Source of the DNA: Branchiostoma floridae
Taxonomy: Eukaryota > Chordata > Leptocardii > Amphioxiformes > Branchiostomatidae
Length of the DNA stretch: 53,918 nucleotides
Assembly (NCBI RefSeq): GCF_000003815.2
Contig: NC_049987.1
Coordinates: forward strand, 2,326,651-2,380,568
Direction: 5' to 3'
Part shown: in pieces, positions 13,302 to 24,031 of the stretch
Position numbering within the stretch: position 1 is the first letter of the stretch
How the letters are laid out: every line of letters starts with the position of its first letter
The notes under the pieces: generated by a model
The model's database searches: none
Told to the model about the DNA's origin: nothing
The model's input: the letters and a program-made list of their open reading frames with translations, nothing else
Translations under genes and position numbers: made by a program

Positions 13302-15194
13302 TCATCCGACCTCCTGCTAGAACTATTTTTATTTTGTTTTTAACGTCGTCTAGCAACTTCAATCTGATTTGGACACATTCACAGACATCTTGTCAGCGGC
13401 AAGACTTCACAAATAAACAAACTAATCTGATAATTTATAGATGTAGACAAATTTTCCCAGTCGATTCCGTAGGTAGCGATTAGAAGTCGATTAACCCAGC
13501 AAATATTGAACAGTTCATTTCAATCCCAGACAAGTATGGAATTTAGGTCGTTAATAACGGCGAACACAAAATGAAAATTATGGCTCCGATTTTTGCTTCA
13601 GCGATTTGTGCATAAATTGGGGATTACGGCGACGTCTCCTTGGTTAGTTCCATTTCAACAACAATAACAAAGCAATCAATCTCTATCCGTCATGCCGCGC
13701 GCCAGAGGAATTCCTCCGACAATGGCAACACCTCAACGGGTATTAAACCGTACCCACCACTGCCAGACGAAATTGGAGGCGGCAGTGCCTAAACCCAAGC
13801 GCACCGGAGACCGACACGTGGATTTGCGGGATCTCTAGATAGTCAAATACCACGTACATGAAATCACAGGCGTGCAATTAAACTGAAGATAATAAGTTTT
13901 ATGGAACACTTCTTATTTGTCGTCTGCGAGGGTTATCAAGATATGGGGGAAGGAATTATAACGTTATATGTCGCAAAGTTGTGGATGCCAGTAAGAGGGT
14001 TGCTATGGCATTGGTTATGACAGGGACTGACAAGAAACTGTCATCATAATTTTGAAGGCGATCAGGACTGTGCTGTTCTTGATACAATGCTGCGAAGGTA
14101 AAGGAAGTTATCATCAACATTTGGGTAGATGTCGACAACACAAGATACGTTGTGCAGGTAATTTTCATGGCGTTTCATCTCTGCCATCGATACAACCGAA
14201 GTGAAGATGATCAGACGCTTGTCATGGCCATGTGGTATCGTCTTGTGCCAATTAGGAACTGCAGTGCAGAGACATGCTACTTTTTAAGCCTGACTTGAGA
14301 GTTAGCTAACAAAATGAAATGGCATGTCGTAAGTGTAATAAAGGAGTAGAAACAGAAGTAAGAAAAAGGGAACTAGAAACAATCCGAGGCCTCAAAGACA
14401 AACGTTTCAAGCAATTACATTTCAAGTACAGTCCTTTAATTTAGAACATTTTGATTTCGAGCTTTCAAAAAAAATTGATAAAGAAGACAGTTAAGTTTAT
14501 CATTGGCGTCCTTAAATATATGAGTCATACCCATCACCATGTTCCCTCATAAGCTCACCTTCCTTCCAGAATATTTTGACAGTCAACTGGCAACATGTAA
14601 ATATAAAATAACCATGCACTCTCTACATTGTAGGGTAATACTCCCCCAAGGGACAGAGACATTATTAAGATGTTGATTTTGTCTTCCTCCAGCATATTCC
14701 CGTTTGACTGTGTCATACATAAACCCCAGTATGATTGCAAAATAGTCTATATTGAACGGAAACATACACCAATCAAAACAGGGAGTAAACCTTCCTTGAC
14801 CCTCAGTTTCATTATGCATGAGAAATGGCAAACACAAAGAACTTAATGATTGCAGCGGCGGAGCTCGGATTTACATTTAGCGCAGTACAAAAAGGCCGCC
14901 AGAACGAGCGCCTGCAATAAAGTTTACAGGATCTGTAGGAGATGCGCGCGGGTTTCCTAACTCACCCTCTCAGGGAGTAGAAAAGTAAACAGTGACGGAG
15001 AAAATTCTTTACTCATCTATTGACTCTCAGTCTGCGCTGGGCTACTGAAAACGTAGATATTACATACATATAGTGAAGTGTGTATATCAGGAGCTCATGT
15101 AGGCAGATAGAGATATCAATAGTCCTGATTGTCACGTCTGTACTTGATCAATGTTTGCAGATGTCAGAATCACGAGCCATGATAAACAAAAAAC
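13302..15194. other. Repeat-poor stretch, no confirmed gene
   Basis: Apart from the small ORF at 13692-13838 I see no coding signal and no copy of the repeat families found elsewhere in the window. A locally GC-richer patch near 14850-14970 lies beside an octamer-like ttatgcatgagaaat. It could be regulatory, but nothing proves it. Confidence 0.35.
13692..13838 (+). CDS. Small ORF of 48 residues, doubtful
   Basis: An ATG-to-TAG frame of 48 codons with less AT bias than its surroundings; the product is basic and proline-rich (begins MPRARGIPPTMATPQRVLN). No domain, signal peptide or membrane segment is visible and no family is recognised. It could be a small peptide gene, part of an exon, or chance in a GC-richer patch. 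Confidence 0.15.
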   Translation: MPRARGIPPTMATPQRVLNRTHHCQTKLEAAVPKPKRTGDRHVDLRDL

Positions 15195-15266
15195 ATGTAT
15201 ATGGTGACGTCCTCAACTCTGGCCTTTGTGGAACGTAACTTACATAGAACAGAAAACAAAACGAAA

Positions 15267-15521
15267 CGGACGGAACACATATATAGAGTCAACAGTTACA
15301 CCATTGTTAGACCAGAACGGACGGAACACATATATAGAGTCAACAGTTACACCATTGTTAGACCAGAACGGACGGAACACATATACAGAGTCAACAGTTA
15401 CACCATTGTTAGACCAGAACGGACGGAACACATATACAGAGTCAACAGTTACACCATTGTTAGACCAGAACGGACGGAACACATATATAGAGTCAACAGT
15501 TACACCATTGTTAGACCAGAA
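15267..15521. repeat. 51-bp minisatellite, five near-identical copies
   Basis: Unit starts fall at 15267, 15318, 15369, 15420 and 15471, exactly 51 bases apart. Copies differ only at a tatata/tataca site. Because 51 is divisible by three, several frames stay open and read as 17-residue periodic peptides (for example NGRNTYIESTVTPLLDQ). No flanking protein sequence supports coding. Confidence 0.9.
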
Positions 15522-15702
15522 CGTAGCTAGCGATGCCAACATGCATTCTGACGACACACTGCTCTTCCAGCAATGACAACCACCAAACTGAGCAGCCGGG
15601 TTATATCTGAGGACAAATATGTGGTTATTTTTCACACAGCACTGTTCTAAGTTTATCCTTAGTTTTTGGAATTACAATACAATGTTGAATGTATGGTAGC
15701 AG

Positions 15703-15728
15703 CAAGGAGGTTCCTTTTTACCTCCTTG
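15703..15728. repeat. Small perfect hairpin, second copy
   Basis: Nine-base arms CAAGGAGGT and ACCTCCTTG with an 8-base pyrimidine-rich loop. It matches the hairpin at 8499-8526 in arm sequence and loop length. Confidence 0.55.
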
Positions 15729-18700
15729 GCAGCAGGTAGACCAAACGTCTTCATAATCGTCGCAGCTCTTTGAGCTCTAAGCACAGTCCAAACAGTCCAG
15801 CAGAATCTTATCATTTCTCAGCTGTAGTTTAAGTTGATATATGTTGCGAAATTACCCAGAAGAAACGTTCACTCTACAGCCTAGTGTAACGGTGTCTTTG
15901 CTTGCGATATTTCCTCCGCATCTTCACTATGTCGAAAGATAATTTTTCCTAGGTAGGCACTTGCACCATCACTTCAAGAAGGACGTGAGGAGCTGTAAGA
16001 TCAGTAGTAAGACAATCATCAAGCTGTCATTACTGGAATCTGTCTTCCTTATTAAAGGAGTCCGTTTGAGAAATAATTTTACACTTGAAGACACCACCAA
16101 AGCGAGAAGTGTAACATCCTAACCCTGATTTCACGGAGACTGGTCAGACCGCAAGTCTTAATTATACCATTTCTGCTATTCCGTTTGTAATACTCTGATG
16201 TCCATTTGTCAATCTTAAAACAACATGCTGTCTAAGGTTGAAATATCACACACAATATACAAGACGAATGTCGTTTTGCAACTGACTTTTTGCATGTAGT
16301 AACTTATGAATCCTACAGATTCTGTCTTCGTGATTCTAATTAGATAAGGGTTCAAGCATTATCTTAATGTATTTCTTAAACACGCGAGACCTTGTTGTTT
16401 ATATTATTGTTGCTTGGCACGGAAATGACGAAGACGTGAAGATCATGAGAGATTTTCTTAGTGATGTTTCAATAATTCTGAGAGGTTGGTCACATTAGGT
16501 AGACGTTGTGTTTACGACTGATAGCGGTCTTGAGACAGTCGTGGATGTGTCGTGTAACGGAAATGTTTCCGCAGACAACAGATCCTGTTCTACCGCGGTT
16601 GACAGTCCTACCGCACAAAAAGAAACACCCGATGAATGCGAAAGGTCTCTTCGGGACTAAAGACGACGGGGAAACCTGGAGGGTTGTCAGTTTCGGTACC
16701 CCAGCTCAGTAGATGGGTCCCGAGTCCTCCCGGCAGCGCCTGCAGATTGTACCAGGTTTGTCTCGCACACGCGACATCGCGGTGGCAATCTGGCCGATAC
16801 AAATCACAAAAACAACCCGCCTCAATGTTTCTTCGCCTCTATCAACTTGGGATGCTAATCAGACGACAATTTGACAACGTCTCCTTCAATACATTTCTGC
16901 GACCAGAAGAAGGGTGTTGTTTAATATAATCTGTCATATCAATCTGTCACTTTTAAGTTTGTGTGATGACTTTCCATCAAGTCCAACGTCGACAAAACAC
17001 CCCGTGTTCAATTGTCGTGTTTTGACATAAACAAATTGAACAGTGTAAATATACGAAAATCAAAACCTGACTTATAAAGACAATTTCTACGTTCACAATG
17101 CGATGAAATAGAAATATGGCTCATATCAAAGCACGCTGTCGTAACCGTGTTTGTCACAAAAGGAGGAGACATTTCAAAAAGATTCAGGAATAAAATGTAA
17201 GAGAAATGCAAAGTACGTGNNNNNNNNNNNNNNNNNNNNNNNNNNNNNNNNNNNNNNNNNNNNNNNNNNNNNNNNNNNNNNNNNNNNNNNNNNNNNNNNN
17301 NNNNNNNNNNNNNNNNNNNNNNNNNNNNNNNNNNNNNNNNNNNNNNNNNNNNNNNNNNNNNNNNNNNNNNNNNNNNNNNNNNNNNNNNNNNNNNNNNNNN
17401 NNNNNNNNNNNNNNNNNNNNNNNNNNNNNNNNNNNNNNNNNNNNNNNNNNNNNNNNNNNNNNNNNNNNNNNNNNNNNNNNNNNNNNNNNNNNNNNCCCGG
17501 GGGGTCTCGGCTAGGTCAGCATGTCTGCAGAATGTGCCGTGCCTGTGTTATTCCTCAGCACTGGCTTTTCTCCCACGTCCGCAATTTTGACGCGCAGATA
17601 AAAGGAGGAAAAGTGGTTGACAAAATTAACGCGTCGGCGAAATGGAGGCGAAAAAGGCCCAAATTGAACGCTTCCGTGAATTAGGCTTTATTCGGACAAG
17701 CTTCCTGACACGTGCCGAGAAATTAGAAACACTTAGATGACGTGAAATTATGGGGGAATTGACAGCTTTTCAGGCCCGCTCGATTTGCTGTAAATAAACC
17801 TGTCCGAATCAACACTTCTGGAAATGGGTCTTTTAATCTATATGATTCACGGATTTTCACCACACAAAACGAACTCTATCGCAGAAGTTGGCCCGTCATT
17901 TCTACCGATACGAATTTTCCCGACGTGTTTTGAAAGAAATATTCTTCAATAGATGATGTCACGTTTTTTGCTAATGGAGAGCAAATTCCATTTTGCCCTG
18001 TACATGGTGTGGAATAGAAAGAGCGGCATCAGACTTTAATAAACCCCTCCTCCCTCACCAACTACCGGCTTCTACTGTAATTAAGGCATTTCAGAGGAAG
18101 AGGAAAACTATTAATTTTCGACGATGCCTGTGAACGACTTGGTCTTTCATATGCATGAAACAATTTGAAGTAAACGGCACGATTTACGGACAGTTTATGC
18201 TGTGGGAAACACTCGCGATGGGCTAAATCCACGCAGATTGTCCTCGAAGACTATCTCTTGAGGAGTTGAACATTGAACGTTTGTGGTAGGTTTTGGACGT
18301 TCGACAGCTGAGACTGAGTTTCTGAACAAGGAGAGGTAATGGCATATTGCCATAGAAACACAATCGCCAAATCGGCTGCTAATTTTCAGGCTATGGGAAA
18401 TAAGCCTAGAAAAAGTACTAACTCAAGAGACAACGTTAACACGTTGATCTGAGTTCAATAATGACTTGCACAACATGAGCATATTGGTATTGTTGTGCGT
18501 TCATGGCAGCAAATACTTCGTCTATACAGAAGGATGCCAAAAATACTTCGTGTAGAACGCTCGTCATAATGGACAACAATATAACAAAAGCCAAGATATC
18601 ACTGTATTTCAATTTTAGGTGAAAAAACGTACAGCACAAAAATTACTTTGTTTTAAGGAAGGTTGTTTCATCTGGCGCACAAAAAAACTAGCGAAAATTA

Positions 18701-18797
18701 TTTTAGTGAAGATGGTCAGAGTTCTTATATAACCTCTGGTTTTCATCTTCGGTAATAGTATTCCAGCTTTTACCTCGTTGGCTCATTTTGTTGATAC
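15729..18797. other. Repeat-poor stretch with a 276-base gap
   Basis: No supported gene. Short ORFs around 16506-16929 and 17500-17684 lie in GC-richer patches but show no domain, and the latter runs into the gap at 17220-17495. The 17.7-18.4 kb part looks unique and of mixed composition. Conserved noncoding DNA is possible but cannot be judged from one sequence. Confidence 0.35.
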
Positions 18798-18972
18798 CTT
18801 TGTGACCATGCCACTTTGAGACCAAGTACTACTTTTCCAGGCTGGCGGGGTAGTGTGATGTCGACTAAACTTATTGTAATGTCTGCGATAATCGGATTCT
18901 AGCTTTTCATCGAGTTCGGTGTTCCCGGAGCTTGTGTGTCGTCCCGGTACCCGCTCCCCGGGATTAACCACT
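18798..18972 (-). CDS. Possible exon of unknown protein
   Basis: A minus-strand open segment reads PGERVPGRHTSSGNTELDEK, then LESDYRRHYNKFSRHHTTPP, then AWKSSTWSQSGMVTK. It ends at a consensus donor (ACAAAG then gtatca at 18797) and is preceded by a possible acceptor (cctttag before 18972). The composition is charged and polar, unlike the AT-rich noise around it. No family is recognised. The upstream part runs into the gap at 19002-19101, so the rest of any gene cannot be checked. Confidence 0.25.
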
Positions 18973-19315
18973 AAAGGACATATAGCAGTTTGTCTGAACC
19001 TNNNNNNNNNNNNNNNNNNNNNNNNNNNNNNNNNNNNNNNNNNNNNNNNNNNNNNNNNNNNNNNNNNNNNNNNNNNNNNNNNNNNNNNNNNNNNNNNNNN
19101 NGATCACTGGCTCAGGTATTCTTTTTTTAAATTTTTTTATTAAGAACTCTTAAGATATATACCAACATGCATCTATGCATGGGCTTTTTGTGTAGAAATT
19201 GAATGTCATATTTGATAGGCCACTCATTATAATTGAAATGAACAAAAAAGTGATTTTTGGTTTGAAAAATAGCTCATTTTTCTAGTAAAATCTACCAGAT
19301 TGTTTCAGAAAGTTA

Positions 19316-19440
19316 CTCTTTTACCTACTACCTACCTAGTCCCTTGACCTCTAGGTCGTTTGGGGGACAAGGTAGCCATGAAGATAGAGAGTTGCCTCCA
19401 GGTTCGTCTATCCCTAGCCAGGGTTATCCTCTCCTGTAGG
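19316..19440 (-). mobile_element. SINE-like fragment with short tandem tail
   Basis: A run of ctacctac units is followed by tagtcccttgacctctaggt, cgtttgggggac and ggttcgtctatcc. A tetranucleotide tail abutting a GC-richer body on the minus strand resembles the small insertion at 32241-32326. The family assignment is inference. Confidence 0.35.
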
Positions 19441-20618
19441 CTGAGAGACGTCCAAGCTATAACTCTTTTAACTTAGCTGTTATCCTGCCAAGCTATAACT
19501 CTGTTAACCATAGCTAAAAATCGCAACATACTATTTTTCTACCCTGTTGCATATTTACAGGGCAGGTAACAAACTCCTACATTGTACCTGGAGATGAGAT
19601 AATGAGGGTGCATGTATTAGAGGCAGCAAAGTCTGTCTTATGTCTTATATCATAAAGTTGAAAAAAGTCAGCATTAAGGCCTAGCCAATTTTCCCCAAAG
19701 TTTATTCCATCCAACGCTATTACATTAAATTTCGTATAACCATTTCAGAAGTTCCAAGCTTTACCAGACAGTGCAATACACCAAGGAAGGATTAAACTAG
19801 TGTGTGTAATTAGTATGTAGATCTATGCTCATATTCATCATATTGCACTAATACAGACATGATTATTTAACACCGAGCTTAGTCATTTAATACCTCAAAA
19901 TAATGCAGGTTTCTAGTTTTGGCTTAATTCCACACCAATTTATAATTATATGGTATCATTACAGTTTAGTAGTCACCACTACTATTAGTTCACAGTTCGG
20001 TATAACTTCTTGTACATATATTTGTGTTTTCTTTTCGCTACTACTAAAATGTAGGGTAGCCCATTTCAGTATGAAACACTGCTTAATAGTTGGGCCCTGG
20101 AAATGAAAAAATGTATACGTAGTTAAGTCAATTTATAAATGAAAAAAAAAAAACACATCACATAGTAGCGTGCAAGACCCGGAGGATAGGAGTTTCTACC
20201 TTGTTCGAGGGTTTCTTTTCGGGGGTCAGTGGTGATACCCTGGTACTGGGAGTGTTTTATTGGGCTAAAACTCTGGCAGTTTAAAGTTACTTACAATTTG
20301 AATGTACAAGGTTTACGTAATAAAAAACAACAACAACACTAGAAGTACCTACATTTGCTCGGGAAAAAAATACATTTTCTTTCCAGTACAGTGAGAGAAA
20401 TGTTGCCACTATAGACATATGGCCACTATAGAAAAAATGCTGATCTATGGACAAAGAGCAATAAGTTACACATACTTTTAGTACCCACTGATCTTTATAA
20501 AAATTGCACATGTAAGCCAATTGTTTAGATTTACAGTTCAAATAATTATGACGAAATATTGATGAGAAAATAATCAATTTAGCCACTGTCAAACCTACGT
20601 ATCAAAACTAAACGCAAA
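19441..20618. other. No gene seen
   Basis: AT-rich DNA. ORFs here are short and lack domains. A more structured stretch near 20160-20280 (cccggaggataggag, ggggtcagtggtgat) may be an old repeat, but I found no second copy. Confidence 0.35.
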
Positions 20619-20830
20619 CTGGCCAATTTTCCCGCGTTTTCCGCCAAGTAACATTGTCTCAAATGCCTCAACTAACCCTATTAAACTCTGCCGAAAATTA
20701 TTGATATCGCCATGCGGAATGTTGATTAATTCAACGACAAAGACTTGTATTCTAACGTTCAATGCATGCGTACCGTCCGCTACCGCTCAAATGACCCTGT
20801 CTGAACTCCAAATCCTCGCAAACTACAATT
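20619..20830 (+). repeat. Repeat copy carrying an empty insertion site
   Basis: This block (cgcgttttccgccaagtaac through tgaactccaaatcctcgcaa) is paralogous to 21290-21321 joined to 23630-23817. Here ccgccaagtaac is uninterrupted; in the other copy the element 21322-23629 sits between two CAA triplets. It therefore shows the pre-insertion state. Confidence 0.75.
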
Positions 20831-21164
20831 TTAGACCGGGCAAAGGGTGACACACACATGTATGGCCACTGTAAGGCTGTAATATGCATGTGTTTCTGTC
20901 TGTATATACGGCATTGGAAGTCAGCTTATGAATATTGATTAGCTTTCGTCTTACTCGGCGCTGATTGGCTGGCCCAATTAAATTCAATTAACTCTCGCGA
21001 AAGCTCAGGCTGCGCAGGTGTGTTGGGTCACTGGAGTTCACGGCAGGAGGCCGAAAGAAAACCAATTTCTCATCAGAAAAGTGCTGAAATTAAGCATTTT
21101 AAAGTAGTTTATGCCAAAACTTTTACTTGGATCATTTTACAAACTATCTAATGCCTTAGTAACC

Positions 21165-21300
21165 TACGCCAAATTTCAGGTCATTCCATCGTAATACCAG
21201 GTACAGTGGGCCAAAATATACCGTTTTGGTCAAAAGGTAACCTTTAAACATCAATAAAATCATTTTAGAGGCAGATATGAAAAAAAACACAAACTGGCAA
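21165..21300 (-). repeat. Copy of the 'taataccagg' repeat family
   Basis: Contains atttcaggtcattcc, gtaataccagg, gggccaaaata and aataaaatcattttagaggc, then agatatgaaaaaaa, matching in reverse the sequence at 53270-53400 and the flank of the LRR gene near 23820-23935. Confidence 0.65.
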
Positions 21301-21321
21301 ATTTCCCGCGTTTTCCGCCAA

Positions 21322-23629
21322 GGCCACAGCAAGTAAATTTTATGGATGACATCCGCGCGCTCATTAGGGACTGTACGATATTTATCAGGGGGGGAGGGCT
21401 GGTGCGTTAGGGGGGGAGGGCCATGTTAATTTTTTTTGAGGTGGGGGGAGGGCCATGTTAATTTTTTTTGAGATAGGGGGAGGGCCATGTTAATTTTTTT
21501 GAAAGAATTGTTTATACTATTTTTTGTTTTGATATCTTGACATGGCCCTAAAACTGATAAAATAAGCCTTCTGAATAGCCTAAAATGCATGAGCTTCTGG
21601 GGGGCTTCGCCCCCCTAGGTCCCCCAAAGTGGCGCTGCCCTTGACTAGCGTTCCCGCTAAGCATACGTCATTCCGTCTACGGACTTATTTTTTTCTGGAA
21701 AGACGCACTCGGCTCGGCTGAGTTTCCCAAAATATTTAAGTTACAAAAGCGGTGCGCGGTAAACATGTGAAGAATCCAAAACTAGACACTTTATTTTTTA
21801 TTTACAACATTTCTTTAGTTTCAAAAGGACAAAATTTGCGGCAGAAAAGGGGCCGCAATATTGTTGTCAAGCGTCGATCGAGTCGGCTGTGCACTGGCAT
21901 TGGCGTCCGTAGCATGCTAGCACATGGAGGCGCGGCACGCCACCCTCCCCAGACGGACTGTCGATCGCAGCGCCCAGCACATTGGGACGTCTTTTCTGGC
22001 TACTCCTTCAAGACTACACCGGCACTGATCACTGCCAAAGATGCAGCAGATCGCCCTCCTTTGTATAATGTATAACGTTCTTGGTCTACTCTACTCTTTG
22101 TAAAAAGAAATCCAGCGGTGAGCTAAAGATTTCACGCCGAAAACGGGGTTACCTGAGGTCGCACCAAACAAACGCACGCTCGTGGAAAATGACGGCGCGG
22201 CCTTGTAAAACCCGACCGATTCGATAAATGATAAATTTGAGTAAAATCATCGGGCAAAATAGAAAAAAAAAATAGAAAAAAACACAAGGTGTGATGGCGC
22301 CGTTATTCTATCCTCTGGAAAAACTACTAGCATTTGATGCGGGAGGGCGCAACATCGATCGCATGAGGTAGGCATTTTTTATTCAATGCCGGAAAAAATT
22401 GGCAGGATTTTTCCATGGGCTGACGAACTCACTGGCTAGAGCCCTGTTTGGAAGCATCAAAAACCCAAAATTTTCATATAGACATGACTGGACAAATAAT
22501 ACCCGGGCCAGATCACGGACTGCTGATTCCCCGTGCTTATAGTTATAACGTATTTTGGGGGAGAGGGCGGACGTCGATTACTGAAAAACGGGAGTAAAAA
22601 AGGCAACCGGCATCCAACCTCAAGGGCATAATTTTCCTCTCAAATTGCAGGAAATTCTGTTTTAGAGGGTTTGAAAATCAAAATTTTCCCGGGGGAGCAT
22701 GCCCCCGGACCCCTGCCCCGACGCTGTGAAAAAATCCTGGCGAGAACACTGGGCTATACCAGTTGGACGCCGGGCGCCCTTATGCCCTGACGTCTATTAA
22801 TATTATTTTATCTGTTGTTTTTCTACCCGTTTGATTATGCCTGTCGGAGGGGAGGGCCATGTTGCTTTTTTTGAGGTGGAGGGGGAGGGTCACGTTAAAT
22901 TTTTTTGAGATGGAGGGGAGGGCCATCAAAAAAATTTTTGATCAGACTTCCAATGCACCAGCCCTCCCCCCCCGATAAATATCGTACGGTCCCTTAATTT
23001 TCGCCTGATTTCAGAAAAAAACAAGAACTTTTTTTTCTTCTTTGGAGATCGTCAACATGACGAGAAAGTACAAAACTGGGAAAGTATGTTGTGTTTTAGC
23101 CTAATGATTGTACTTGTATAAGTCACACTAGCGAGGTAGCCATTACTGTAGTAAGGTCGGATTTTGACTACCATAACTATGTTATGTTGCAAAAAAAATA
23201 TGACCGCGGATGTACGTGCATGTGCTTGCTATTTGCGGCCATTAAACACAACAGAAACCATTTAAACTATGCGTCGGGCATGTTGTGAGTTGATACTCTT
23301 CTAACTGTTATAGAAGTGAAACCAGCTGAATAGCTGTAAAAGTGGCACCACTATGGAAGTCATGAGTGTAGTTGGCAACTTTGTAACTAATACCAGTCTA
23401 CGACTCTAGTGTCACTTTAACAACACTAGTTCACTTCTTGAATACAGGAATGAATGATTTGTTGTCAGTGCTACCATGTTTTGTCACTTAAACTCTTGTT
23501 ACGACGTTTATGGTGTCTATTTTGAAAAGTAAGCCATCTTGTTTTTTTTACCCATCTTATTTTTCGCCCTATCTCATTATTTTTGCAGTCTGCAGAGGAT
23601 GTCATCCATAAAATTTACTTGCTGTGGCC
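21322..23629. mobile_element. Inverted-repeat MITE split by a second element
   Basis: The ends are inverted copies starting GGCCACAGCAAGTAAATTTT and continuing for about 33 bp. They are flanked by CAA on both sides (21319-21321, 23630-23632), with the matching empty site near 20636. About 680 bp is the element itself; the rest is the nested element 21367-22993. A relative with the same ends lies at 26002-26469. The 3-bp target duplication suggests a PIF/Harbinger-like element. No transposase is seen. Confidence 0.8.
21367..22993. mobile_element. Nested 1.6-kb DNA element with TTA target duplication
   Basis: Left end gggactgtacgatatttatc and right end its near-perfect complement, flanked by TTA at 21364-21366 and 22994-22996. 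The relative at 26002-26469 has the uninterrupted site (gcgctcattaattttt in reverse). Near each end are about three copies of a unit of about 36 bp (gggagggccatgttaatttt) in the same, not inverted, orientation. The interior has GC-rich hairpins (cttcgccccccta; gggggagcatgcccccg) but no transposase; its longest ORF begins at GTG and matches no known domain. TTA duplication plus GGG ends fits PIF/Harbinger. Confidence 0.8.
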
Positions 23630-23631
23630 CA

Positions 23632-23820
23632 AGTAACATTTACTTGTCTTGATTATCTCAACTAACCATACCAAAGTCAACTATGCCGAGAATGATTGAT
23701 ATTGCCATGCGGAATGTTGGTTAATTCAACGACAAAGACTTGTATTCTAATGTTCAATGCATGCGTACTGTCCTTTACCACTCAAATGACCCTGTCTGAA
23801 CTCCAAATCCTCGCAAACAT
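23632..23820 (+). repeat. Second copy of the 20619-20830 repeat
   Basis: Shares gccatgcggaatgttg, ttaattcaacgacaaagact and tgaactccaaatcctcgcaa with 20650-20827 at high identity. It forms the right flank of the element inserted at 21322. Confidence 0.75.
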
Positions 23821-23824
23821 GACC

Positions 23825-24031
23825 TTTAAACCTCAATAAAATCATTATAGAGGCAGATATGAAAAAAACTGAGAAAAAAAGCATCAAGTTATTGGCCCAT
23901 TCAACCCCTATGCCAAATTTAAGGTCATTCGGTCCAGGAACGGCGGAGATGAATCACTTTGAAGATTTGACAGGAGAAAGAAAGAAAGAAGAAGGAACAT
24001 GACGAATACAATATATTTCACCATACTATGT
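23825..24031 (-). repeat. Interspersed repeat that overlaps the end of the LRR gene
   Basis: Read on the minus strand from tatttcagccatacatagta through cgccgttcctggaccgaatg to agaggcagatatgaaaaa (plus sense), this is collinear and nearly identical with plus-strand 53118-53337. The last 44 or so codons and the stop of the LRR gene (23908-24804) lie inside it. Confidence 0.85.

Noticed and set aside
15267-15521. A CRISPR array
   Set aside because: The whole 51-bp unit is repeated with no unique spacers, and the genome context is animal.
17151-17684. A 177-residue ORF
   Set aside because: Most of it is the 276-base N run; the real residues on either side share no domain.
21752-22075. A 107-residue ORF as transposase of the nested element
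   Set aside because: Starts at GTG, has no DDE-like or Myb-like pattern and sits in low-quality GC-rich hairpin sequence.
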